Assembly: GCA_905182985.1 (NCBI GenBank)
Contig: CAJJDN010000066.1
Span: 401,076 to 465,075 of the forward strand
DNA length: 64,000 bases
Direction: 5' to 3'
Source of the DNA: Paramecium sonneborni
Taxonomy: Eukaryota > Ciliophora > Oligohymenophorea > Peniculida > Parameciidae
Shown here piece after piece: positions 1 to 10,833 of this stretch. The translations under genes and the position numbers were made by a program. Numbering within the stretch: the first letter of the stretch is position 1; each line of letters opens with the position of its first letter. A model generated the notes under the pieces. It was not told the origin of the DNA. It made no database searches and worked only from the letters and a program-made list of their open reading frames with translations.

Positions 1-395
1 AATTTGCATTCAGATATACCTGCCAATCATATCAAACTTTATTTCTACGTTGCTGAATTATCTACCATTATAAACACCTACGATTGAACCAACCATCTCT
101 GGTACTACTATTGTATTTCTTTAATGAGTCTTTACTGGCTTTGGTTTCTCTCCTGGTAATGTCTCTTTCTTTGATTTACGAATCTATAATAATATATTGT
201 ATTCTCTACTTTCTTCATCAAATTTTAAAAGGCATGAACTTTTTCACCTTAATTAGAAATTCTTCTTCTTTATCTTGCTCTGAATTATTCAACCAATTTA
301 TCCATTGGCAATTTGACAAGCTCTTCCAATTATAAACCTCTGTAGGTAAACTTTTTCACACCCTTAAATTATTTATCTTATGTTTATTCTGCCAT
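1..395 (-). CDS. RPS15: Ribosomal protein uS19 (RPS15), 5' part; runs off left edge
   Basis: Small-subunit ribosomal protein uS19, which sits on the 40S head. Read on the minus strand from the ATG at 395-393 with TAA/TAG as Gln. Family landmarks are seen in order: KKFTYRGLQLEELV near residue 15, FRARQRRRIS near residue 50, KTHQRNTIVVPEMVGS and VGVYNG. Intron 1 is 184-209 (26 nt, GTA...TAG). At 19 the sequence after ...DMIGR becomes GTATAT and then shows an in-frame TGA at 12-10. The family continues beyond this point, so I read 19-1 as the beginning of a second micro-intron rather than a truncation. The last third of the protein lies outside the window. Identification is by clear similarity to the known eukaryotic uS19 sequence. 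Confidence 0.93.
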
Positions 396-754
396 TATTT
401 GAAAAATGAAAATTAAAGATTTTAATATAATCTAAAATAAATAATAATAAATAAAATTCATTCTCTCTAAAATAATCACACTATTTCTTCCATTTACTAA
501 TCTCAATCAATTCTTCTCAATATAGCTTTAAATCACTATTCTTTTCTATTCAATAATGTATAATTAAATAAGATCAAAACTTTATTGTTTATTTTTTCAT
601 GCATTCATTACAAGAAGATATTATTATATAGAAAGATCAATTTATAAATCAGTTACAAGGATCTTCTTTAAAAATTTTTTGAATTTTATTTTATACAAAA
701 GATTCCTTTTAGATGAGTATAAATGAAAAATAAAAAATTATAATAAAAATAAAA
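396..754. other. Divergent intergenic region
   Basis: About 360 bases between the divergently transcribed RPS15 and the GRDP-like gene. Very AT-rich, with TGA in every frame; it must contain both promoters. I see no recognisable motif or RNA gene. Confidence 0.6.
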
Positions 755-2080
755 ATGGGAATTAATTGTTGCAAAAGTGATACATATCGTACAGAGATGG
801 TTAGTGAAATAATAAATTTTAATTTTAACGAACCAAAATAAGAAATTCCACTTGAATAGCGTGTGATCAGAGAACTAATGCTTGACACAAAAACAGTTTG
901 TCAATTATAAATATGCTTGAAGAAATTTTTGCTTGAGAATGCATTTATAATAAAAGAATAGAAGATTCAAGTATAAGACAAGGGAATAGTTTCTAGATTC
1001 TCTGCACCACCATTATTAGATTAAGTGTGGCAAATAGCAATTTTATATTCAAAAAATTATATTACTATATGTAAAAAGCTTGTAGGTTATATAATTGACA
1101 GAGAATACAATTAACGAAATTTACATTAGAAAATTCTAAAAAAGATGCTGCCTGAATATGATGATAAAATGTATTAAATAGAATTAGAATTTATAATTTG
1201 GGTAAATTCATATGAGTTGGAATAAATAATGATGGATATTCATAATTCTATAATTAGTCAAGAAACACTTACATTTGAATTTATATTAGATTTAATGATG
1301 TAGATGAAAATAAATTTATGTAAGAAAGAAACATAAAAGTTTTAAAAGAGATAAATTTGTGATAAGAATATTGAGTTAGTATTTAAGAAAATATAACAAT
1401 TTATACCTCGTGATTTAGAATCGATAATGATGCATAAGTATTGCTTAAGTTAGCAATTAGCTAAATAATATATTTATGAATATTGTCACTTTATGACAAT
1501 GATGAAATTCTCTCAAATTGTTTTAGTTCCAAGTCAAGAAGTTGATTAAGTTTGGCACACTCATTAATGTATGACAAAATAATATCGATAGTTTTGTAAT
1601 GCAATCTATGAAAAATTTATTTATCATAATCCTGCTAATTAAGGAAATTAAAATACTGTTTAGAATTTTTATTCACAAACTCTTATGTTATATAAGAGCT
1701 TATTTAAGTATGAACCTGACTCTTAAATATGGCCATGTAAAGAGGAAAGATGGAATCCTTAAAATTGTTTGGGATCATGGGTTAATTTATACAGATTATC
1801 AATGAGTATTATTTAGTTAGTTTAAGAAAAACTTGAACCAATATCTAAAAATATTCTATAAAAATATTAGTCTTGGAATGGAACTAATGTTTTTAGGAAT
1901 TAAACTGAGATTTAGATGGGAAAATCTATATCGATGATGACCCTGAATCCTTAATAAAATACAAATTACTAGGTTGGTTGTTACAGTTTATAAGAATTAG
2001 AAGAAGATAAGTTTTCATAAAATTAGAGAGTAAATGAGTAATTTTTTGATGATGATGTCATCCTTTAATTTATTTAGTGA
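755..2080 (+). CDS. GRDP-like (DUF1399-type) protein
   Basis: Single 441-codon exon from ATG 755 to TGA 2078-2080, open only with TAA/TAG as Gln. It contains two related motifs. The first is a degenerate APPLLDQVWQIAILYSKNY near residue 88. The second is a fuller VPSQEVDQVWHTHQCMTKQY near residue 260, followed by a Cys. The D-x-V-W-H-x-H...Y pattern is typical of the glycine-rich-domain-protein-like (GRDP-like, formerly DUF1399) family, whose members occur in plants, fungi and protists and whose biochemical role is poorly known. No signal peptide or membrane segment is evident; the MGINCC start could be N-myristoylated and palmitoylated (inference). The stop precedes the next gene by only 39 bases. 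Confidence 0.75.
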
Positions 2081-2119
2081 TATATATGATCTATTGTTGA
2101 TAATTAATTAATATTTGTT

Positions 2120-3114
2120 ATGGAAAAAGCTTTTCTAACATTAGGCTTTGTATTAATAATAGGGAGCCTATACAATTTAAATTATTCTACTTCTGTTGAT
2201 TTAAAATAGAAGTACAATGAATATAAGTTGGCTTACAATAAATAATATTCTGCCTCTGAAGATTAATATAGATTTAAAGTTTATATGTAAACCCTGGAAG
2301 AAATCAATTTAAAGAATTCTAAATTGGGTAGATAAGTGTATGGAGAAACATAATTTGCTGATATAACAGATGAAGAATTCAGAGAACAATATTTGACATT
2401 AAAATATTAGTTTGAAGATTATGAAAATGAACCAAGAGAGTCTTTTTCACACATAACAGCTGATCCTAAAGAGATTGATTGGAGAAATTTGGGAGCGGTA
2501 ACACCAGTTAAGAATTAGTTAAAATGTGGATCATGTTGGACATTTAGTACAACAGGTGTTTTGGAAGGATTTTTCAAAGTTACAACAGGAGAATTACCTT
2601 CATTATCTGAATAATAATTAATAGATTGTTCAACAACAGTAGATTTAAATTTTGGTTGTAATGGTGGTATGCCTTATAGAGCATTAAATTTTGTAAAGAG
2701 AAATGGTATAACAACAGAGGAAGGTTATCCCTATGTAAATATTAATAATAATAATGATAGGAAGGAGTATAAGGTTCTGAATGTTTAGTGAAAGGTGGAG
2801 TATATAAAGTTAAAGGATCAAAAGTATTAGAAATCTCAGAGTGGGCATTGTATCAAGCATTATAAATTTAACCAGTGTCTATTGGTGTTGATGCAGGATA
2901 ATGGAAAAATTATAAACCAGCTGATAGAGAGGTTTTTAATTATGATGAATGTGGAGATAATCTTAATCATGCAGTTTTAGCAGTAGGATTTACTTCAACT
3001 GCAACAATAGTAAAGAATTCTTGGGCTAATACATGGGGTTCTTCAGGTTACATTTATCTTGAAAGAGGTAAAAATACTTGTGGACTTTGGAATACAATGG
3101 TGGTTCCAATTTGA
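2120..3114 (+). CDS. Cathepsin L-like papain-family cysteine protease
   Basis: Secreted or lysosomal C1A endopeptidase, 322 aa. One 26-nt intron (2735-2760, GTA...TAG) restores the frame exactly. An N-terminal hydrophobic segment ([16 protein letters not shown]) fits a signal peptide. An I29-type inhibitor propeptide occupies roughly residues 25-85 and contains FADITDEEF. The mature enzyme carries the catalytic Cys in CGSCWTFST (about 138), the His in NHAVLAVGF (about 274) and the Asn in [10 protein letters not shown] (about 290), so the triad is complete. Length is normal for the family. Ciliates carry many paralogues used in phagosomal digestion; the exact isoform cannot be assigned. Confidence 0.95.
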
Positions 3115-3192
3115 TTAATATTATATAATAATCGTATATTTGGGAAATTATTTTGATTATAAAATTAAAGAAGTTTAATAATAAATAATATA

Positions 3193-3758
3193 ATGAATCA
3201 AATTAATCCCGATTAAATATTAACACAAGAGGAGATTAAAGCAGCAAAAGATGCTTTTGAAGCTTATGATAAAATGGGATATGGAACATTAGAAGTTGAA
3301 GAGTTGTAGAAAATACTTGAAGAATTCGGACATAAACCTAGTAAAGAGGAGTTATAATAAATGATTAATTAAGTTGATGTGAAGAATAAAGGATTTATAG
3401 GTAAAATAATAATGTAGAATTAAGATTTTGAAGATTTCAAAAGAGCTATAGCTATTTATAAGATCATAGAAGAAGATAATGAATAAGATGATACATGTAA
3501 GTTAAAAATTACATTTATATTAGTGGATGCATTTGTAGCTATGGGAGGAAATGCTGATAAGTCTGGGACTGTAGATGCAACTAAATTAATATAAGTAAAC
3601 TTAATAATTATATAGATTATTAAATCTGATTTTAAGATGACAATTGATATTGAAGTAAAGATGCATAAATATCTACTTAGAGATTGATTAATGAAATGGA
3701 TCGTGACAAATCAGGTTAGATTTCTTATTAAGAATTTAAAAATTTACTATCTGATTGA
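3193..3758 (+). CDS. EF-hand protein resembling axonemal dynein light chain 4
   Basis: Calmodulin/centrin-like protein of about 155-163 aa. Introns at 3497-3523 (27 nt), 3595-3615 (21 nt) and 3655-3680 (26 nt) close the frame. A fourth candidate, 3401-3424 (24 nt, GTA...AAG), is in frame whether or not it is spliced; removing it gives the smoother NKGFIDFEDFKRAI. EF-hand helices are seen around FEAYDKMGYGTLEVEEL, AMGGNADKSGTVDATKL and EMDRDKSGQISYQEF; the last two loops look calcium-competent, the first is degenerate. The wording DTLDAFVAMGGNADKSG resembles the outer-arm dynein LC4 branch of the superfamily, which suggests an axonemal Ca2+ sensor. A centrin- or calmodulin-like relative is the alternative. 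Confidence 0.82.
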
Positions 3759-3959
3759 TAAAGTGATGAATTAAGTTATTTATATATTATTAGAAATTTG
3801 ACTCAAATATTATTTACATTATTTTTAGAAATTATATTTGTTTGTTAATTTAACGATGTCAAAGTGGTTAGATATGAATTTAACTTGTACATAAATTAGT
3901 TTCAAGACACAATAACCTTATTCATGTATGTTAACATTTATTAATTCAAAGATAATCCA

Positions 3960-4828
3960 ATGAATTGTGTCTTTGAACTTGATAGTCACAAATTATATTT
4001 GGGAAATATCAATGCAGCTAATGATGCTTAATATCTTAGAAAACATGATGTTGGTGCTGTATTATCTGTAATAGACACTAGTGATATCAAATTAGAAAAG
4101 TCTGTTATTCATCTAGTAATTTTATCGATTATTATTTTTAGTGGATAGCAGCTGAAGATTGTGAAAGTGTACAACTTATTAGGTATTTTGATTAAGCTTC
4201 TAATTTTATTCAAAATAATCTTAAACATACCAATGTTTTAGTTCATTGTTATGCTGGTATATCCAGATCAAGTTCATTGATTATTGCTTATCTACTCAAA
4301 TGTCAAGGATATTCATTAAAAGAAGCTATAAACAAAATAAAATCTTAAAGACCTTAAGTTGATCCAAATGATGGTTTCTTAGAATAATTAAAAGAATATG
4401 AAGATAAATTAAAATCAACTAAAACTAATTAAAATTCAAGTCTAAATAAAAGTGCTAGCAAGTATTTAAGTTTGAATTCAAGTCTTGAAAAATAAACTTC
4501 TGTCCCAAAAGGTCGTCAGAGCATTTCAAACTTCAATATTTATTGCAATCTTAATTCTGAAGTCACTAAAACTAATATTAGAAATCTTTAATTAAAAACT
4601 ATTAAAATTCCCAACACTAAATCAAGTTTTCTAGAAAAAAGTTGTAGTCCTTCCAATATAAACACATAAAAAAGTTAAGGGAAGACTTTCTTTTCTAATT
4701 CTAAACATGAGGATCCTTGGAAACAATACTAATAAATAAAGAATTAAGAAACAGTGTGGAATAAATAAATTTTGGGAATGAAAAATATTTATAGTAATCA
4801 CAGTAGATAGCATTCTTTGAATCAATGA
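3960..4828 (+). CDS. Dual-specificity protein phosphatase (DSP family)
   Basis: 280 aa with one 26-nt intron (4116-4141, GTA...TAG). The catalytic domain covers about residues 1-140. It holds the general-acid Asp region (WIAAEDCES) and the P-loop HCYAGISRSS near residue 86, which fits HCx5R with all essential residues present, followed by AYLLKCQGYSLKEAI. The C-terminal 140 residues are Ser/Asn/Lys-rich and probably disordered. The domain architecture is that of small atypical DUSPs that act on phospho-Ser/Thr/Tyr substrates. No MAPK-docking domain is recognisable, so the substrate is unknown. It lies between two genes on the same strand, each with its own short intergenic spacer. Confidence 0.9.
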
Positions 4829-4895
4829 ATTTGAAATTGATATTATTGTAAATATGGGTTTACTTAATAAAAATTAAAAAAAACTTAATTATTAA

Positions 4896-6608
4896 ATGCT
4901 TAACATTTCTTTGAGTGGATTTGACTAAAAAGAGAAAACAACAATTTCTAAATTTATAGAAGAACTTTCAGAAATAGGATTTAAATAATCTTAAGGAATG
5001 ACTTTCTAAGTTAATGTTTTAGTTTGCAATACAGCTTTCCAATCAGATAAATATAAAGTATTATGATTGCCATTAAAGGTAGCAAAAAGACTAAACATTG
5101 ATGTTGTAAATAAAGAGTGGATATATAATTGTTATAATTAACACTAAAAAATTGATACAAAAAAATATTTACTTAAACCATTTAGAAATATAAAATTGGC
5201 GCTATTAGGTTTTATGAAAAGTGAATTAGATAAATTAAAAGATTTTATAATAAAGAATGAAGGTATTGTGGAATGTGATATTTAATAATCTGATATTGTT
5301 GTATTTAAAAAAGGGTCTTAATTTGAGTTTGAATTAAGGAATTGTACAAAATGCTTAGTTGATTCAGATTGGATTATGCAATGTTATGAAAGATCAGAAT
5401 TTGTACCAACTCAATACTTTTAATACAATTAATAGAAAGTGACTGCCAGAGAGTTATTAGAAAACTTGTAAGGAAGTGGTGTGTTAGAAGCATTAAATAA
5501 AGTATAACTTTCTGAGTATTGTTATTTAACTAATTGTGTTATTTATATAGCTGTTAAAGATGATAATCTCAAAAGGGTAATTTCCTAATTGATTTCAGCT
5601 GGAGATGGATTTTATGTATATACTCTTCTTCCTATAGTTACACATGTAATCTATCTATAGGGATGCAGTGAAGAAGTTAATTAATAGATTTATTAAGTTT
5701 TTCATCCAATGTGGTTATGTGAATGCTTTAGATTGAGAAGAAGATTAAGAGAAGATGAATATTAAGTCAGAATCAAATCTTCTTTTGAATAGGTTACTTT
5801 CAATAGTTTACCTGCAAGCTAAGAAGAAATTCAAAGAGATTAGTTTTTATTTGGTAAAATTCCTGACTCTAGAGCATTTGGAGAAGAAAATAATAATACT
5901 TCTAAATTTGGACTTAAATCATAATCATTTAGCAATAATAATAGTAATATGTTGGCATTCAATAGATTCTCAACAAATACTGTCAAAAAAACTAAATTAT
6001 TTGAATAATGTTAAGTATTTGTCTTTGATCATTCATCTCTTGATAAGATTGTTGTTACATCCTTAAATGATAATGGGGCATTAGTTGAAAGATTAAGTTA
6101 CCCTATGAAAATCAAAGTTTCAAATCTAAAAATAAGTTCATCTAAAGCTGTCTTAATTTTTTTATTGCCTGATCATGAATTATGCAAAGAAACTATTTAA
6201 ATTATAGAAAAAGATTGTAAAGTATAATCCATCAAATATTACAGTTATAGATGGGTTAACTATTGTTTAGAAAAAAATCTTCTTGAACTTTAAGTTAATA
6301 ATAAAAAATTATATCATTTACAACCAACTAATCAATAAACACCAACTCAATTTCTAAAAAATAAATTAATTTATGTTACAACAAAAGACATTAATTAAAA
6401 AGTTGTTTTTAAGGAATTAGCAAAAATAGTTACAGGAAAATTACCTGATTATAAATTATCAGAATTAGATTATTATGTTTCTGATAAAAAAGGAAAAAAA
6501 TTTCAATAAATAATAGAAATTAATAAAGGTGGCAGATTAATGAATTAAATTGAAATCAGGGACATTGATTGGTTACTATAATAATATATTAAGTAATAAA
6601 ATAAATGA
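4896..6608 (+). CDS. Multi-BRCT-domain protein (TopBP1/Rad4-like)
   Basis: 563 aa. BRCT-type signatures recur: KEWIYNCY (about residue 75), DSDWIMQCYERSEFV, HPMWLCECFR, YRWVNYCLEKNLL and IRDIDWLLQQYI, so at least five tandem BRCT units span most of the protein. Such arrays bind phosphoproteins in DNA-damage and replication-checkpoint complexes; this role is inferred from the family. An in-frame TGA at 5064-5066 falls inside a candidate 21-nt intron (5058-5078) that begins GTA but ends AAG. Splicing it gives YKVAKRLNIDVVNKEW, which fits a BRCT domain, whereas using the nearby TAG shifts the frame. ATG 4854 is in frame and is an alternative start, but it lies only 25 bases after the previous stop. 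No kinase or other catalytic domain is present. Confidence 0.85.
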
Positions 6609-9600
6609 AAAAATAATGATTATCTGTGTTTTAATTATTTTCTATCTTTTTATTAATATTCTATATGATAATATATTTTCTATATATGAATGGAAAAAAA
6701 TTTATGAATAAATGAAAATAAACTGAAAAACAAGTTATCATGAAATGATAATGATTTTCATTCTTTAAATCATATCAAAAATAAATATTAAGTTACTCAA
6801 TTCATAATTTTTCTTTTCTCTTCATAAAATAATCAATTTTCCTTTTTTATTTAATTAAACTAGATATTTTTAATGCTATATTCTTGATTCTTAGAATTAG
6901 TGATTAATTTATTTTCCTATATTATTAATGTATATTCTCACTCTTAGTTTACTCCTGATTTTATCTTAAATATTAAATTATGATGTTTTCTAAAAAATAT
7001 TGAATTAAGATTATTCAAATATCAATTGCATATTTTTTTTTAATAAACATCAATCATAATTAACATTAAATTTTAGTCAATAAATTTTTTTAATTTTTTT
7101 CATTTATAGATGATTCTTCCGTATGTTATCAAGATGAGTTTGAAACAACTTTTTATCCAAAAAATCGAAAAAATATGAAGTGAAGATTAAGTGAAAAATT
7201 TTGATTTCGGTGAATTTAAGTGAGTATTAGCTAATATGCATATAATTTAAAACATAATATATCTCATTATAGAATTTAAAATGATTTAAAAAACTTTAAG
7301 GATGTAAAGTAGTAAATTATTGACTTAATAAAAAAATATTCACAATGTTAATGAATCAATGTTTTCTTATGTTGATTTTTCATAATCAGTCATGATGTTG
7401 AAATTTGTGATCAAGAAAATATTTCCACTAAAGCAACTCATCTGTTATTTCTTAAATGCTTCTTTTCTTTTACTTTATTCTGTTTTTCGCCATATCGATG
7501 CCTAAAGTTGGTTTTAATTTAATGGATTAGGGTAATAAAATTGGACTATTCTCTTCATGGGCTGGACTTTGATCACCGTTTAAAATCAATTTATTTACTG
7601 CCTGGGATGGAAATGATTGCATTTTAAAATAATATTCCAATAGATAGTAAAGGAATTAATATAAATAACTGATGACATGTTTCCCATTTTGAATAAATAT
7701 TTTTGGGATTTAATCAAATTTATAAAAATGCTGATCAAGAACAAAATTCCAACAAAATATTTAATATATAATCAAAAATTCAAATAAATTCCTTTTTGAA
7801 AAACGTAGTTAAATTTGAAGACAATCAATTCGTTAATTGTGATCAACACAAAATATTTTAATGAGAGTATATATAGATTATAAACTTGAATTAATTAATT
7901 TCTTTTGTTTAATAAAATAATTAAGTTGTAATTGAATTTTGTATCTTTCATTCATACATTTTGAATATTCCAAAAGATAAGCTGAATGATTAACAAGTTC
8001 TTTACATCATTAATGTATCCTTAGATATATAAGGTTCCTATATTTTTTTGTTGTTTTTGAGTATTTACTCGCATGTAATTCAACATTTACACATGCAAAA
8101 CTCAAAATTCATATCAAGTATACCAGCCTCTATATCATCTAATAATAGTTTACTATGGTAAACTTTTTTTTAGTATGAGGAAAAAGATATTTTCTTGTTT
8201 TAGATCAATTTGTGTAATGCATATACAATAGTGAATTAATTAACTTATTTAGTTTAACCAAGTTAAAATCTAAAAATACCAACCTTACCAAAAAGGACAA
8301 ACTAAATAATTTATTTAAGAACTTGCTTACTTTAGCTCAAGATCTAAATATTAATGTCAGATCTTTAACAGAATATGCCTTTCAAATTTATCTATTCCTT
8401 CAAGGATCATTCCAAATGTCTTTATAAAACTTCTAGAAATATTCTATCCCTCTTTTTAGGATTAAGACTGACATACCTTTAATTTAAAAAAAATATCAAT
8501 GTAATTATTTTTGTGATTATCTATTAAACTATTCGAGAAATCTTTTACTTTCTGTAAATTTTATTTTTTATTACTCTCTTGGTAAATTTGTTAAAACTAT
8601 TAGGATTTTATTTTTTGGAAATTTCATATTAATATTTTCTTATTGGTGGGTTCTTAATTTCTAAGTTATATATAAGAATAATTGGTAATTTTAAGATATT
8701 TTAAGTGGATCTCAATGAATAGTTTTTGTAAAATTATTACATTTTCTTGATTCTCCTATCTTATCTTATTTAATTTAATTATAAGTCATAGGTTCATCAT
8801 AATAAACTGTAAAAATGATAGATTTTGTATTGAAATTTCCGCATATCTTAGCTATAGGTTTGTGTTTTCCATAATTTTTTTTTTAATTTGATCCTAGGTA
8901 TAAAAAAATTCATCACATAATATGAAGTAAAGATAAATAAAAGCAATAATATTGATTATCATCTGAATTTATTGGTGCTTTTATTCTTATAGTGAGTACA
9001 TTAACAGCAATGCAATTATAAAATCAATACATATTCTTTCAAAGTGATTAAAAAAGCCTTAATTAAAAAATTATTATAGTATTTTCAAATTTACATTTCT
9101 TATAGTAAATAATATGTGTATTGTATTTAATGTATTTATATAATGAATGACTTGAGTCGATAAATCTTAAGTTTCATATTTCTAAATAATTGTGAAATAA
9201 ATTTTCTTTCAACTAATTAGTCTGATTTTAAGCAAAATCATTATTCTTAAATAATAATATTTAATTTTGATTCTTCTTCTAAATTTCCTAAGTTTTACTT
9301 TATTAGTTTATATTTATGGCTTTATTTATGAGCGATTTTATCTTATGTTATATTAAACCTCATAGATTTTAAAACTCTTTAATTGACTTTTTTTTACGTA
9401 GTTTTCTTGTTTTTTCTTTAATTTATTAAGTAGGTAAATTTAAAAAGGGTAATGTATGATTTTTTTGAATTTCATCAGACAAGTAATACGATATTTATAC
9501 CTTTAATTTAAATATGTCAATAATTAATGGCATCATTAATATTTGTAAATTAATAGAATTGAAACTTAGAACTGAACAAGCAATCTATATTTAAAAGTGA

Positions 9601-9996
9601 AATATTTTATTTACATTAATTTTTTTCAAAACTATGTGTTTTCATTAGATTTCAAAAAAATATGATCAATCACACTTAGAATTTGTTATGATACTTAATA
9701 ATTAAAAATTTATTGCTAGAATTTAAATTAATTTTAATAAAGGTTTATTTTACTTAGTTCTAAATCTATATATTAGATATGAGAATTAGTATTTAAAATG
9801 TTAATAAAGAAAATATTTTAGATTGTACTATTTTTTTTGATTATTTTAAATATACTTTATGTATAATTAAGATATTAAATTATAATTATTTTAAGATAGG
9901 ATATCACAATATTAGGATTGTGCTATATTAAAGTTAATTTGTTAATGTTTCTATAATATTTAAATAATTTAATATATTGATTAATGTTTTATTTAA
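6609..9996. other. Gene-poor stretch with possible gene relics
   Basis: 3.4 kb, long for such a compact genome. No complete gene model could be built. Two stretches read like protein. Around 7500-7690 on the plus strand, MPKVGFNLMDQGNKIGLF is followed by an in-frame TGA. From 8181 to 8717 on the plus strand there is a TGA-free run without a usable ATG; it contains LNINVRSLTEYAFQIYLFLQ and hydrophobic segments. Long TGA-free frames arise fairly easily at this base composition, so these are only candidates for decayed exons. The rest is low-complexity A/T sequence with TGA in all frames. Confidence 0.45.
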
Positions 9997-10597
9997 TCAT
10001 ACAGGTGGTTTGATACTTGAAGCAGACTATCTAACAGTTGAACCTGAAGTTTTCACAACTGATTTAGTGACAGTAGAGGTGGATGTTACAATCTATGTAA
10101 AATGGAATGGGATTACCTTCTATTTTTTTAAAGCTTCTAATTCTATCTCTGCATTCATTAATTTTTCTTGAGTTTCACTATAATCATGATTAATTTCTTA
10201 GAACTTTCTTTTCCATACTTCAGCTTCATTATTAACTTCAGTAATTCTTTAAGTTACAGTTTCACTTTGAGTCTACTGAATTAACAATCTCAACCTTTCA
10301 TTTTCATGTTCTAATTCAAGAACCTAGTGTATAAAACATAGTTAATACTCTAGTGTTATCTATTTCTTTTACAACTTCAACAGTCTTTTTTTTTTCAAAT
10401 TCAGCAATCAATTATTATAAATATAAGACTTCATCTCTCCAAGGTGCTTCAATTTCTTCTCTTGATACTACGCCTAATCTTACAACAGCCTATTATTATG
10501 GTGGACAACAAGATTAAGCATTAGATCCACACTATATATTCTAAGTGCATCCTCCTCCAATTTAAATTGATTATCCAGGATTAAATGATGTTTACAT
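9997..10597 (-). CDS. Coiled-coil protein of unknown function
   Basis: 183 aa read on the minus strand from ATG 10597-10595 to TGA 9999-9997. Two introns, 10324-10348 (25 nt) and 10093-10116 (24 nt), both GTA...TAG, close the frame. The N-terminus is Gly/Cys/Gln-rich (INIQ-type segment with CGSNAQSCCPPQQQ), followed by AVVRLGVVSREEIEAPWRDE. A long charged helix with heptad-like Leu spacing (EFEKKKTVEVVKEID, LELEHENERLRLL) then leads into a Ser/Thr-rich tail ending IKPPV. I do not recognise a family. The layout (flexible head, central coiled coil, polar tail) is common among ciliate cytoskeletal and cortical proteins, but that is only an analogy. It is divergent from the ZNF598-like gene, with 236 bases between the two start codons. 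Confidence 0.72.
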
Positions 10598-10833
10598 TTA
10601 ATAATGAGTTGATAACACTTTTGATTGATATGAATTTTGTTTTCCTTTTTTATGCCAAAATTAATAAGCTTCTGGTCTTTCTGATCTCAAGTATGTTGTT
10701 GTCTTAATTTATTATATAAAACATACATATTATGTTTAAGGAAGTGTAACTTATTTTCTTTCTTAAACATTTGATTCTTAACGAATTGTTGTGAAATTAC
10801 TCATATCTTTAATATATAATTCTTTAATTAATT

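Noticed and set aside
1599..1805. Short standard-code ORFs throughout the window (for example 1599-1805, 17296-17520, 22678-22893, 57496-57852)
   Set aside because: They are shadows or fragments of longer genes once TAA/TAG are read as Gln; most lie on the wrong frame or strand of a recognised gene.
2110..6608. Operon-like co-transcription of the plus-strand genes at 755-6608
   Set aside because: The genes are close but have individual spacers, unrelated functions and no sign of trans-splicing; compact spacing is normal in this type of genome.
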